From UBA7672 sp031419455 (lineage in GTDB: Bacteria > Pseudomonadota > Alphaproteobacteria > Caulobacterales > Hyphomonadaceae): DNA of 45,801 nt. The translations under genes were made by a program, and so were the position numbers. Under the pieces are notes generated by a model. The model ran no database searches. It was not told where the DNA came from and saw only the letters and a program-made list of their open reading frames with translations. How positions within the stretch are numbered: position 1 is the first letter of the stretch; each line of letters begins with the position of its first letter. The stretch lies in assembly GCA_031419455.1 (NCBI GenBank), contig JANOKS010000023.1, positions 1 through 45,801 on the forward strand. The letters are read 5' to 3'. Positions 32,558-40,086 of this stretch are shown in pieces.

Positions 32558-33607
32558 TCAGCTCGCTCGTCTGGACAGAAGCTGCCGCAGCAGTCCCGCT
32601 GACCAGCTCATGTGCATGACGCCGGATGCAACCCCCGCCAGCAGGCCGCACAGCGACAGGCGCCGCGCCGCCACTACGAGAGACGCCCCCGCCAGAGCCG
32701 CGAGATAACTTCCCGGCACAATGAGCGCCCACGGCGTAACCAGCGCCAGGGCAAATCCGCCGAGACAGGCCACAAGCGTGACTGGCGGGATCAGCTGCCG
32801 CAGCTTCGGCCTTTCGCCATGCTTCAGAAGTGTGCGTGCGCGGCCTCGCCCATAATTGTAGTATTGCCGCGCCAGCGCGCTGATCGTCGCGCGCGGCAGG
32901 TAGATCAGGCGGATGTCGGCATCCATGAAGATGCGGCCCCCGGCCTTTCGCAGGCGCGTGTCGAACTCGGCGTCCTCATTGTGCGAGAACGTCTCGTCAT
33001 AGCCGCCCACATGCAGGAACGTCTTGAGATCAAAGGCGGCGTGGTGCCCGTGATCGACGAAGCCTGATGTCCGCCCGCCCCTATGCGCCGATCCGCCCGA
33101 ACCAAGGGGCGTATCGACGATCCAGGCATTCGCCTTCTGGAAACAGGTCGTGCCTTCCGCATCCATCGGCACGACGACTGAAGCCACCCCGCGCCGCGCG
33201 AGCGAATCCGCCACCCGCATCACATAGTTCGGCGGATAGATCGCGTGCGCGTCGCACCGGATCAGAATGCGCCGTCCAATGCCGGCGTCACGCGCAGCGA
33301 GATTCACGGCTGCCGATTGCAGCCGTTTGGGATTGTTCAGCAGGCGCAGGTTCGGGAACTCCTCCTGCAGCATCTCCACAACCGCTCGGGTCCAGTCCCG
33401 GCTGCCGCCGTCCGCAACGATCATTTCCACCTGGCGCAGCCGCGCATCGCCGGTCATCAGCGAGCGCACGCATGCCTCAATGTGCCGCCCCTCGTTCAGT
33501 GTCGGGATCACCACGACGACTTCGTCCCCACCGGCCACGCGCACGCGCGGCTGGGCGCCCGTTGGAGTCTCGCTGATGGGCCTGTCAAGGAGAAGCGTTG
33601 AAGCCAT
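32558..33607 (-). CDS. Glycosyltransferase family 2, ExoA-like
   Basis: A 349-residue membrane-bound transferase. The GT-A core reads EVVVVIPTLNEGRHIEACVRSL (first strand), VEMIVADGGSRDWT (D-G-S), and HHAAFDLKTFLHVGGYDETFSHNEDAEFDTR (acceptor ED motif). The C-terminal 90 residues hold three or four membrane helices, the layout of ExoA, which adds sugars to the undecaprenyl-linked chain in succinoglycan synthesis. The ATG at 33607 lies eight bases past the stop of the ExoM-like gene; ATG at 33634 is the alternative. Part of a leftward two-gene glycosyltransferase unit. Confidence 0.88.
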   Translation of the reverse strand: MASTLLLDRPISETPTGAQPRVRVAGGDEVVVVIPTLNEGRHIEACVRSLMTGDARLRQVEMIVADGGSRDWTRAVVEMLQEEFPNLRLLNNPKRLQSAAVNLAARDAGIGRRILIRCDAHAIYPPNYVMRVADSLARRGVASVVVPMDAEGTTCFQKANAWIVDTPLGSGGSAHRGGRTSGFVDHGHHAAFDLKTFLHVGGYDETFSHNEDAEFDTRLRKAGGRIFMDADIRLIYLPRATISALARQYYNYGRGRARTLLKHGERPKLRQLIPPVTLVACLGGFALALVTPWALIVPGSYLAALAGASLVVAARRLSLCGLLAGVASGVMHMSWSAGLLRQLLSRRAS

Positions 33608-33614
33608 GCCGGTG

Positions 33615-34541
33615 TCAGCCACGCGCGGCTCCATACAGTTCGATCGGCGCTCGCCCCAGCGCCGCGCCCAGCACGCCCCCATGCAGGTGCGCGCGCACCG
33701 CCGCCCGGCGCCACCGTACCGGCGACCAGATCGTCAGCCCCGCAATCGCCAGGCACCACGCAATCTTCGCGAGCGACGCCGCGCCGACGACAGCGCTCGC
33801 CTCCCCATCGCGCAGCCGCAGCAAGCCGTATGTCTGACCCGCCCGGTAAGCCCGCGTCGTCAGCCATCTCAAATTCGAACGGCCCGGCCCGACAGGCTCA
33901 ACCACCACCGCCGCCGGCGTGTAAGCCATGGCCACGCCAGAACGCGCCAGCATGGCGAAGAATGTCGTATCCTCGCCGCCGCTGCACCCCAACGCCGGAT
34001 CGAACCTGAACGCGCCAACAGCCGTGCGCCGCATCAGGACGTTGCAGGTGTACCCGCCATCGATCTTGCCGCGCCGGACCGGCGGAGGCGTCGAATGCAG
34101 GTCCGCCCGGCTTAGCCAGGACGGCGCATCCTTGTCGTATGAGGCGTTAACCTTGCCGAACACCACGTCCGCCCGCGTCCGGTCCAGTTCCGATACAAGG
34201 CAGGCGAGCCAATTGGACCGCGCAATTTCATCGTCATCGACGAAGGCAATCAGCGATGCGCTGGCGGCATTCAGGCAGGCATTGCGCGCAACCGAAATGT
34301 TCCGCGCCGGTGCGTGAAGGTAAACGCCGTCGAGTCCCAGCTCAGCGAACGCGCGAAGCACTGTTTCTCGGCCAGACGGAACGTCGTCATTGTCGGCGAT
34401 GATCACCCGCACCCTCCACGCCCCCGGCACGTCCTGCGTCGCCAGCGAGGCAAGCAGGCGCGCGACCGAGGGCCGGCGGAAGGTGCACACGCACACATCC
34501 ACATCCCGAACAACGGTTGAAATCATGGTTTCCGGCGCCAT
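33615..34541 (-). CDS. Glycosyltransferase family 2, ExoM-like
   Basis: A 308-residue GT-A transferase. VDVCVCTFRRPSVARLLASL opens the first strand, IIADND is the donor-site DxD region, and SLIAFVDDDEIARSNWLACL is the second acidic cluster, all in the ExoM pattern. The RGKIDGGYTCNVLMRR segment holds the GGYTCN motif common in ExoM. A C-terminal helix pair is mildly hydrophobic. It probably extends the polysaccharide repeat unit; the donor is unknown. The ATG at 34541 is taken; 34526 is possible. It forms a unit with the ExoA-like gene, which starts eight bases after its stop. Confidence 0.86.
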   Translation of the reverse strand: MAPETMISTVVRDVDVCVCTFRRPSVARLLASLATQDVPGAWRVRVIIADNDDVPSGRETVLRAFAELGLDGVYLHAPARNISVARNACLNAASASLIAFVDDDEIARSNWLACLVSELDRTRADVVFGKVNASYDKDAPSWLSRADLHSTPPPVRRGKIDGGYTCNVLMRRTAVGAFRFDPALGCSGGEDTTFFAMLARSGVAMAYTPAAVVVEPVGPGRSNLRWLTTRAYRAGQTYGLLRLRDGEASAVVGAASLAKIAWCLAIAGLTIWSPVRWRRAAVRAHLHGGVLGAALGRAPIELYGAARG

Positions 34542-34609
34542 CGTCCGCGAGGTGCAAGCCACGCGCCATCGCCGCGCTGTCTTGTTTGCGCCGCGTTTCT
34601 GAACATCAC

Positions 34610-34634
34610 GCAACCGATTGCGGCGCGCCACGTT
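34610..34634 (+). promoter_or_regulatory. EcfG-type promoter candidate before PRC-barrel gene
   Basis: GCAAC (34610-34614), 16 bases, CGTT (34631-34634); one base off the GGAAC consensus. The predicted start would lie about 30 bases before the ATG at 34670. It fits stress control of PRC-barrel genes, which are common members of alphaproteobacterial stress regulons. Confidence 0.5.
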
Positions 34635-34669
34635 CAATCCCGGTAATCCCCAGCCTGAAAGGAATTTCC

Positions 34670-35038
34670 ATGTCTACGACAACCGGCCACACGAGCGCCA
34701 TCCGCGCCACCAAGGTCATCGGCACGAACGTCTACAATCCGTCTGGCGACAAGATCGGCACGGTCGAGGACGTCGTTCTCGACAAGCAGTCGAACAACAT
34801 CATGTTCGCGGTCGTCGGCTTCGGCGGCTTCCTCGGCATGAACGAGAAGTTCCACCCGCTTCCCTGGTCCACGCTCGACTACGAGAAGGGCCGTGAAGGC
34901 TATGTGGTGAACATGACGAAAGAACAGCTCGAATCCGCCCCCTCCGACGGCATCGATGAGCTGACGCGCGGCGATGGCAACACCACGCTTCGCGACGAAG
35001 TGTACGACTACTACAAGGCCCCGCGTTACTGGCAGTAG
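34670..35038 (+). CDS. PRC-barrel domain protein
   Basis: A 122-residue protein, most of it one PRC-barrel: IRATKVIGTNVYNPSGDKIG (about 11-30), VEDVVLDKQSNNIMFAVVGF (about 32-51) and KFHPLPWSTLDYEK (about 60-73). It has no signal peptide and acts in the cytoplasm. Proteins of this type are induced by stress in many alphaproteobacteria, though their partner is unknown. AAAGGAA lies five bases before the ATG. A near-consensus EcfG promoter sits just upstream and a strong terminator just downstream, so it is a single-gene unit. Confidence 0.93.
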   Translation: MSTTTGHTSAIRATKVIGTNVYNPSGDKIGTVEDVVLDKQSNNIMFAVVGFGGFLGMNEKFHPLPWSTLDYEKGREGYVVNMTKEQLESAPSDGIDELTRGDGNTTLRDEVYDYYKAPRYWQ

Positions 35039-35057
35039 TCGCCAGGCGCGTGCGCGT

Positions 35058-35130
35058 TCCGGGCCGTGATCGCTGGGTCCAACCTGATCGCGGCCCGGCG
35101 GACCGGGCGGACGTGCAGCCCGCCCGGTCC
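35058..35130 (+). other. Two tandem GC-rich stems in the 3' region of the PRC-barrel gene
   Basis: CGGGCCG pairs with CGGCCCG across 24 bases (about 35059-35097), and GGACCGGGCGG (35100-35110) pairs with CCGCCCGGTCC (35120-35130) as an 11-pair stem. They sit directly before the intrinsic terminator, making a heavily folded 3' tail. The tail may stabilise the mRNA or release a small RNA. Confidence 0.45.
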
Positions 35131-35141
35131 ATCTAAAAGGG

Positions 35142-35178
35142 AGGCCCGGGAAGCATCGCTTCCCGGGCCTTTCTTTTT
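35142..35178 (+). terminator. Intrinsic terminator after PRC-barrel gene
   Basis: A perfect 13-pair stem, AGGCCCGGGAAGC (35142-35154) with GCTTCCCGGGCCT (35158-35170), closes an ATC loop and is followed by TTCTTTTT (35171-35178). This is the clearest terminator in the window. Read the other way it is not followed by a U-tract, so it serves the rightward gene. Confidence 0.92.
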
Positions 35179-35208
35179 GTCACACCGGAGGAGCGTGGCG
35201 CGTAACGA

Positions 35209-35619
35209 TCAGCCGGCGGTCGCGCCGGCTTGGGCCTGAACCGCGTCCTTGTTCCACTTGTAGATGCGGCGGATGCTGCAAGAGCCATCATTGTAGCGCG
35301 CGTCCGTGACCAACCTGTCCCCCTTCGTCAGGCAGGAACTGCCGCCACGCGAGATCAGCCCGATGTTCAGGAACGCATCCCGCGGATTGCATGTGCCGAT
35401 CAGTTCGAGCTTGTATTCATCGTTCATTCTCGCCTCGACGATCACTGAGCGATTGTCGAGTTCGCGCCAGTTGCGGATCTGCTGGGCGAAGCAGATGTTG
35501 CTCACTTCCTCGCCCTGACGCGGATCAGGCTTGGCGTCCGCCATGTCGGTTGGCGGCGTCGCGCAGCCGGCGAGCAGTGCGGCGGCCGCTGCGGCGAAAA
35601 GAAACCTGGCATTCTTCAT
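35209..35619 (-). CDS. DUF6491 lipoprotein
   Basis: A 136-residue lipoprotein with an Ala-rich signal and the lipobox LLAGC (about 15-19). The mature part matches the DUF6491 pattern: ICFAQQIRNWRELDNRSVIV (about 42-61), YKLELIGTC (about 68-76), AFLNIGLISRGGSSCLTKGD (about 81-100) and CSIRRIYKW. The two conserved Cys in the C-terminal half may form a disulfide. Function unknown; probably periplasmic face of a membrane. GGGAGGTAACACG precedes the ATG at 35619. The upstream extension belongs to no gene. Divergent from the AI-2E permease. Confidence 0.85.
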   Translation of the reverse strand: MKNARFLFAAAAAALLAGCATPPTDMADAKPDPRQGEEVSNICFAQQIRNWRELDNRSVIVEARMNDEYKLELIGTCNPRDAFLNIGLISRGGSSCLTKGDRLVTDARYNDGSCSIRRIYKWNKDAVQAQAGATAG

Positions 35620-35654
35620 CGTGTTACCTCCCTCGTCAGCCCGCTCAGGCTGTC

Positions 35655-35671
35655 CCGTTCTGCCTGAACGG
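35655..35671. repeat. Inverted repeat CCGTTC-TGCCT-GAACGG in divergent promoter
   Basis: Six-base arms at 35655-35660 and 35666-35671 lie 36 bases upstream of the DUF6491 lipoprotein start and about 90 bases upstream of the EcfG-type promoter of the permease. It may be an operator. Otherwise little is seen in the 190-base divergent gap. Confidence 0.3.
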
Positions 35672-35757
35672 CCAGTGAACGGATCATACGCCGGTTTGCC
35701 ACGAAACGCATGCCCAAATGGGTCTCGGCTGTGCGTCACGCCCCCGAACGGTCGAAC

Positions 35758-35783
35758 GGAACCCCGCAGCCCTATCCGGCGTT
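35758..35783 (+). promoter_or_regulatory. EcfG-type promoter (exact consensus) before AI-2E permease
   Basis: GGAAC (35758-35762), 17 bases, CGTT (35780-35783): an exact match to the EcfG consensus. The expected start site is about 20 bases before the ATG at 35813. Chance occurrence is possible but the position is right. Confidence 0.75.
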
Positions 35784-35812
35784 TCCATCGCTGGACCCGG
35801 GCGGACATCGAC

Positions 35813-37057
35813 ATGGCAAGACGCAAGCGCGCCTCGACCTTTGCAGGTATCGCCACGCAGGAACCCTTCCTGATCGTAGGGCGAAATCCTCAGCTTGTCT
35901 CCGCCATCAGCCTCGCAGTGCTGGGCGTTCTTGGCCTCTGCGTCGCCTTCTGGGCGGCCCAGGGTTTCCTGGTGCCGATCGCGCTCGCGCTCGTCTTTGC
36001 GGTGCTGCTCGCGCCCTTGTGTCGGCTTCTCGAACTCATCTGGATTCCGCGCCCCTTGGCCGCCGTGATGGGTCTCCTGACCGCAGGGTTCGTGGCGTAC
36101 ATGGCGTTTTCGCTGATTGCCGAACCAGCCTCGCGGTTGATGGAAGACGCCCCCGCGATGATGAAGCGCGCCGAGCGCCACCTTCAGGAACTTCAGGCGC
36201 CGCTGAAGCCGCTCACCGACATTTCCAAGGAAGTCGAGGGCATGAGCATCGTCGATCCCGCAACGCCGGCGTCGCGCACCGTGGTGGTGCAGGAGCAAGG
36301 TCTGGCCACCACGATCATGGCGTCGGCCGGGGGCGCACTCCTGCAAGCCGGCTTCGTGTTTATCCTGTGCTTCTTCCTGCTGCTGACGCGCGAGGAATTC
36401 CGCATCAAGTATATCGCCTTCCAACCATCACTAGCAGCACGCGTCCGCGCAGCCCGCGTCTTCCGCGATGTCGGGCGCCGCGTGACCGGGTACATGGTGA
36501 CATTCTCGATCATCAACCTTGTCGTCGGCGTCGGAACCGGCATCGCGTGCTGGCAGCTTGGCCTGCCCGAGCCGATCATGTGGGGCGGCCTCGCTTTCAT
36601 CACCAACTTCATTCCCTTCCTCGGCCCCGCCATCATGATGGGCCTGCTCGGCATGGCCGGCCTCGCGACATTCGAGACGCTGCTTGAAGCGTCCTTCCCC
36701 CTGCTTGCCTTCATGGCGATCAGCTTCCTCGAGGCGAACATCATCACGCCAACCATCGTCGGCAAGCGGATGACGCTGAACCCGCTGGCAATCATCCTGG
36801 TCGTATCGTTCTGGATCTGGCTGTGGGGCCCCATCGGCGGCGTGGTGGCCTTGCCGCTGCTGATCATGTTCAAGGTGATCTGCGATCACACCCCGCCGCT
36901 GCGCGTGATCGGCGCCCTGATCGGGGCGCCCCTGGTGCGCGACACCCGCGCCAAGGACGAGGTCGCCGCACAGACCATCCCGCGCCAAAAGCCAGGCAGC
37001 GAAGAGCCTGCAGCAACCGAGAGCGACGCCATCAAGGCGCAGGTCGCGATCGTCTGA
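35813..37057 (+). CDS. AI-2E transporter-family permease (YhhT/TqsA/PerM type)
   Basis: A 414-residue inner-membrane protein with seven to eight helices: two near the start (about 30-85), one near 165-185, and a long C-terminal block (about 215-355). FAVLLAPLCRLLELIWIPRP and FLGPAIMMGLLGMAG with NPLAIILVVSFWIWLWGPIG are the family signatures. The family exports signals or ions, and one branch (PerM) works in cell division, so the substrate is open. The ATG at 35813 follows an exact EcfG promoter; an upstream frame runs back into the divergent lipoprotein gene. The C-terminal tail is polar (RQKPGSEEP). Confidence 0.9.
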   Translation: MARRKRASTFAGIATQEPFLIVGRNPQLVSAISLAVLGVLGLCVAFWAAQGFLVPIALALVFAVLLAPLCRLLELIWIPRPLAAVMGLLTAGFVAYMAFSLIAEPASRLMEDAPAMMKRAERHLQELQAPLKPLTDISKEVEGMSIVDPATPASRTVVVQEQGLATTIMASAGGALLQAGFVFILCFFLLLTREEFRIKYIAFQPSLAARVRAARVFRDVGRRVTGYMVTFSIINLVVGVGTGIACWQLGLPEPIMWGGLAFITNFIPFLGPAIMMGLLGMAGLATFETLLEASFPLLAFMAISFLEANIITPTIVGKRMTLNPLAIILVVSFWIWLWGPIGGVVALPLLIMFKVICDHTPPLRVIGALIGAPLVRDTRAKDEVAAQTIPRQKPGSEEPAATESDAIKAQVAIV

Positions 37058-37069
37058 CCGCGACGCGTG

Positions 37070-37456
37070 TCACCGTTTCCTCGGCTCAATCACGGACAGC
37101 GCCTTCACCAGCGTCTTCGGCGCCACCGCGCGATAGCTCTGGTCGATCCAGCCTTTCATCGTCTCGAAATCGACGTCGGCGCCCGTCTTCAGCCGCGCCG
37201 TCACCCAGCCAGACTTGCCCAGCCCATATCCCGTTGGCTCCACCCACGGCAGCGTCAGCGCCATTTCAGAAGATACAGGCAGCTTCACGGTCATCGAGAA
37301 CGCCTTCGGGCTCTCGCCGCCTCCGAACGTCGCGAACATCTTGCCTTTCACCTTCACGGCGTCATGGCCCCACGGATGCTCCAGCACGGCTTCGGGATAG
37401 GTCAGCGCAAACGCGATGAGCTTTTTCTCGGCCTGCTTGACGGAAACCTTCGCCAC
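37070..37456 (-). CDS. MmcQ/YjbR family DNA-binding-like protein
   Basis: A 128-residue protein of the YjbR (DUF419) family. AFALTYPEAVLEHPWGHDAVKVKGKMFATFGG (about 15-46) carries the CyaY-like-fold signature L-P-x-a-x-e-x-p-W-g with v-K-v-x-g-K-m-F; GWVTARL and WIDQSYRAVAPK close the domain. Members bind DNA or act in mitomycin resistance, though evidence is slight. The GTG at 37456 has GGGAGA seven bases upstream. It is head-to-head with the next gene, only 15 bases between starts. Confidence 0.88.
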   Translation of the reverse strand: MAKVSVKQAEKKLIAFALTYPEAVLEHPWGHDAVKVKGKMFATFGGGESPKAFSMTVKLPVSSEMALTLPWVEPTGYGLGKSGWVTARLKTGADVDFETMKGWIDQSYRAVAPKTLVKALSVIEPRKR

Positions 37457-37471
37457 CGTGATTTCTCCCAC

Positions 37472-37843
37472 ATGCAGATTCGCATCGAGTACCGCGACAC
37501 TCCTGTCCGCACGCCGATCACCCCGTGGGTGCATCGCGCGGTGGACGGGCCATACTGGTCCGCCACTGTGTTCGATCCGCCCTGCCCACGTCCAGTCCAC
37601 GGCAAGGGCTATCCGGTTTGGTTGGTGGATCACCGCGGCCGATCGCTGGTCTTCGCCTCGCCCGAGGAAATCGCGCACGTCATCGACATTCTCTCGCGCA
37701 AAATCCTCCCCAGCCCACGCGAGCTTGGCCAGCCCTATCTCGCCGTGAACAGCCACTGGCTCTCGCGCCTGCACGCCAGCTTCAAGCCGTGGAAGGTGAG
37801 ACAGGAGTTGGTGAAGAAGCTGAAACAGGCGCCGGAGGCTTAG
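37472..37843 (+). CDS. Hypothetical protein
   Basis: A 123-residue protein beginning MQIRIEYRDTPVRTP and ending in a basic, helical tail (WKVRQELVKKLKQ). The middle part reads YWSATVFDPPCPRPVHGKGY then PVWLVDHRGRSLVFASPEEI, with a helix (AHVIDILSRKIL) after it. No family recognised, and no membrane segment. The start is taken at 37472 as the upstream frame is antisense to the YjbR gene; no clear ribosome site. The 16-base spacing from the YjbR start implies a shared, overlapping promoter. It could be a small nucleic-acid-linked protein; this is speculative. Confidence 0.7.
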   Translation: MQIRIEYRDTPVRTPITPWVHRAVDGPYWSATVFDPPCPRPVHGKGYPVWLVDHRGRSLVFASPEEIAHVIDILSRKILPSPRELGQPYLAVNSHWLSRLHASFKPWKVRQELVKKLKQAPEA

Positions 37844-38071
37844 CTAGTTAGCCGCGACGTTCCGAACTTGAAAATCCTCAGCGAGGAACCCCGTTTCCTC
37901 AGTCGGACCGATCACTAGGTTATCAACATCAACGGTCCAGCGTTTGTTGCGCCATTCGATCTCATAGCGCCCAACCTGCGCGATCTGCGCACGCAAGAAC
38001 CTTGCGGACGTAACTTCTTCCGTAAGGGCCCAGAAAACTTCGATCGGCTTATTAAAGTCTATGGTCGGCAT
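37844..38071 (-). CDS. Hypothetical protein (lower GC)
   Basis: A 75-residue protein, MPTIDFNKPIEVFWALTEEV at the start, then RAQIAQVGRYEIEWRNKRWT, with no recognised motif, signal or membrane part. GC is visibly lower than in neighbours. GGGAG lies six bases before the ATG, supporting translation. Its stop codon falls directly after the stop of the convergent gene. It may be a recent acquisition; function unknown. Confidence 0.65.
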   Translation of the reverse strand: MPTIDFNKPIEVFWALTEEVTSARFLRAQIAQVGRYEIEWRNKRWTVDVDNLVIGPTEETGFLAEDFQVRNVAAN

Positions 38072-38142
38072 CCCATTCTCCCATGTCGCGGCATCCCACC
38101 AAGGAGTTGGGAACGCTCGGAAGAACCTGCAAGGTGGTCAGA

Positions 38143-40077
38143 TTAACCTGCGATCAGCTTCAGCGCGCGTTCGTCGCCGCGGCCCAGCGCCTTGATGGCG
38201 CTTGCTGCGATCGAGCGGGCGTCGAGACCCGCCTGCTCGTACATGCGGTCTGGCGTATCCTGGTCCTGGAAGATATCCGGCAGTGTCAGCGTGCGGATGC
38301 GGAGACCCTTGTCCAGCAGCCCACGCTCCGCCAATGAATGCAGCACGAACGCGCCGAAGCCGCCCCTGGCGCCTTCCTCGATCGTGATCAGCACCTCGTG
38401 GTTGTTGGCCAGCTGGGCAATCAGCGCCTCGTCCAGCGGCTTGGCGAAGCGCGCATCGGCCACCGTCGTCGACAGCCCCTGCTTGTCCAGCATCTCCGCC
38501 GCGCGCAGGCATTCCTGCAGGCGTGTCCCATACGACAGGATCGCAACTGTAGAGCCCTGCTTCACCACCCGGCCCTTGCCGATCTCAAGCGGCTGCGGAT
38601 CGTCCAGCATTTGCAGCCCGATGCCCTCGCCGCGCGGATAGCGGAAGGCGCTCGGGCGATCGTCGATCGCGTGCGCCGTCGCCACCATGCGTTGCAGCTC
38701 GACCTCGTCGGCCGCCGCCATCAGCACGAAGCCCGGAAGCGCGCCGAGGAAGCCGACGTCGAACGATCCCGCATGCGTGGGGCCATCCGCGCCGACCAGC
38801 CCCGCGCGATCGAGCGCAAACCGTACCGGCAGCTTCTGGATCGCCACATCGTGGACGACGCTGTCATAGCCGCGCTGCAGGAAGGTCGAGTAGATCGCCG
38901 CGAACGGCTTCATGCCTTCCGCAGCCAGACCGGCCGCGAACGTCACCGCATGCTGTTCGGCGATGCCGACATCGAAACAGCGCTCCGGAAACTTCTGGCC
39001 GAACAGGTCGAGGCCCGTGCCCGACGGCATCGCAGCCGTGATGCCGACTACCAGCGGATCCTTCTCCGCCCAGCGCACCATCTCCTGCGCGAACACTTTC
39101 GTGTAGCTCGGCGGCCCGGCCTTCGCCTTGGCCTGCTCACCCGTCACCACGTTGAACTTGGAGACGCCGTGATACTTGTCGTCGGCGATCACGGCGGGCT
39201 CATAGCCCTTGCCCTTCTGCGTCACCACGTGGACGAGCACCGGCCCGTTGGCCATGTCGCGCGCATTTTCGAGCACATCGACCAGAGCATCCATGTCATG
39301 CCCGTCGATCGGCCCGATGTAGTAGAAGCCCAGCGCATCAAACAGGTCGCCGCCCATGTTGAAGCTGCGGATCGAATGCTCCGCCTTCTTCACCAGCCCT
39401 TCGAGCCCGATCTTCCGCGTCACGCGCTTGGCCAGGTTACGCACTTTCCGGTAGCCCTTCGAGGACACCGTGCGCGAGAGATAGTGACTCATCGCGCCAA
39501 CCGGCGGTGCAATCGACATGTCGTTGTCGTTGAGGATGACGATCAGCGGCGCATGCATCGCGCCGGCATTGTTCATCGCCTCGTAGATCATGCCCGCGCT
39601 CATCGCGCCGTCGCCGACCACCGCGATGACCCGGTTGTGGCGATCAAGCAGGTCGCGCGCCACGGCGAAGCCCGCCGCCGCAGACACCGACGTGCCCGCA
39701 TGCGCCGCGCCGAACGGATCGTACTCGCTCTCCTCGCGCTTGGTGAAGCCGGAAAGCCCGCCGCCCTGGCGCAACGTGCGGATGCGCGCGCGCCGTCCGG
39801 TGAGGATCTTGTGCGGATAGGCCTGGTGGCCGACGTCCCAGACCAGCCTGTCGGCAGGCGTGTCGAACACGGCATGGATCGCGACGGTCAGCTCCACCAC
39901 ACCCAGCCCGGCGCCAAGGTGGCCGCCGGTCACCGACACCGCGCTGATCGTCTCGGCGCGAAGCTCGTCAGCGATCTGCCGCAGCTCGGCCTTCGTCCGC
40001 CCCTTGAGGTCGGACGGCGACTTGATCTGGTCGAGCAATGGGGTCTGCGTGGTCATGCCATCTCTCTGTCCGCTCAT
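38143..40077 (-). CDS. dxs: 1-deoxy-D-xylulose-5-phosphate synthase
   Basis: A 644-residue thiamine-diphosphate enzyme; first step of the MEP isoprenoid pathway, joining pyruvate and glyceraldehyde-3-phosphate. Seen: VWDVGHQAYPHKILTGR (about 78-94), the ThDP site GDGAMSAGMIYEAMNNAG (about 156-173), VTQKGKGYEPA, and the catalytic-Glu segment of the transketolase-like domain FDVGIAEQHAVTFAAGLA (about 362-379), followed by DRAGLVGADGPTHAG. The ATG at 40077 has GGAG just before; ATG at 40056 is the alternative. Nine bases after ispA, so an isoprenoid operon xseB-ispA-dxs. Confidence 0.96.
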   Translation of the reverse strand: MSGQRDGMTTQTPLLDQIKSPSDLKGRTKAELRQIADELRAETISAVSVTGGHLGAGLGVVELTVAIHAVFDTPADRLVWDVGHQAYPHKILTGRRARIRTLRQGGGLSGFTKREESEYDPFGAAHAGTSVSAAAGFAVARDLLDRHNRVIAVVGDGAMSAGMIYEAMNNAGAMHAPLIVILNDNDMSIAPPVGAMSHYLSRTVSSKGYRKVRNLAKRVTRKIGLEGLVKKAEHSIRSFNMGGDLFDALGFYYIGPIDGHDMDALVDVLENARDMANGPVLVHVVTQKGKGYEPAVIADDKYHGVSKFNVVTGEQAKAKAGPPSYTKVFAQEMVRWAEKDPLVVGITAAMPSGTGLDLFGQKFPERCFDVGIAEQHAVTFAAGLAAEGMKPFAAIYSTFLQRGYDSVVHDVAIQKLPVRFALDRAGLVGADGPTHAGSFDVGFLGALPGFVLMAAADEVELQRMVATAHAIDDRPSAFRYPRGEGIGLQMLDDPQPLEIGKGRVVKQGSTVAILSYGTRLQECLRAAEMLDKQGLSTTVADARFAKPLDEALIAQLANNHEVLITIEEGARGGFGAFVLHSLAERGLLDKGLRIRTLTLPDIFQDQDTPDRMYEQAGLDARSIAASAIKALGRGDERALKLIAG

Positions 40078-40086
40078 TCCGCTCCA

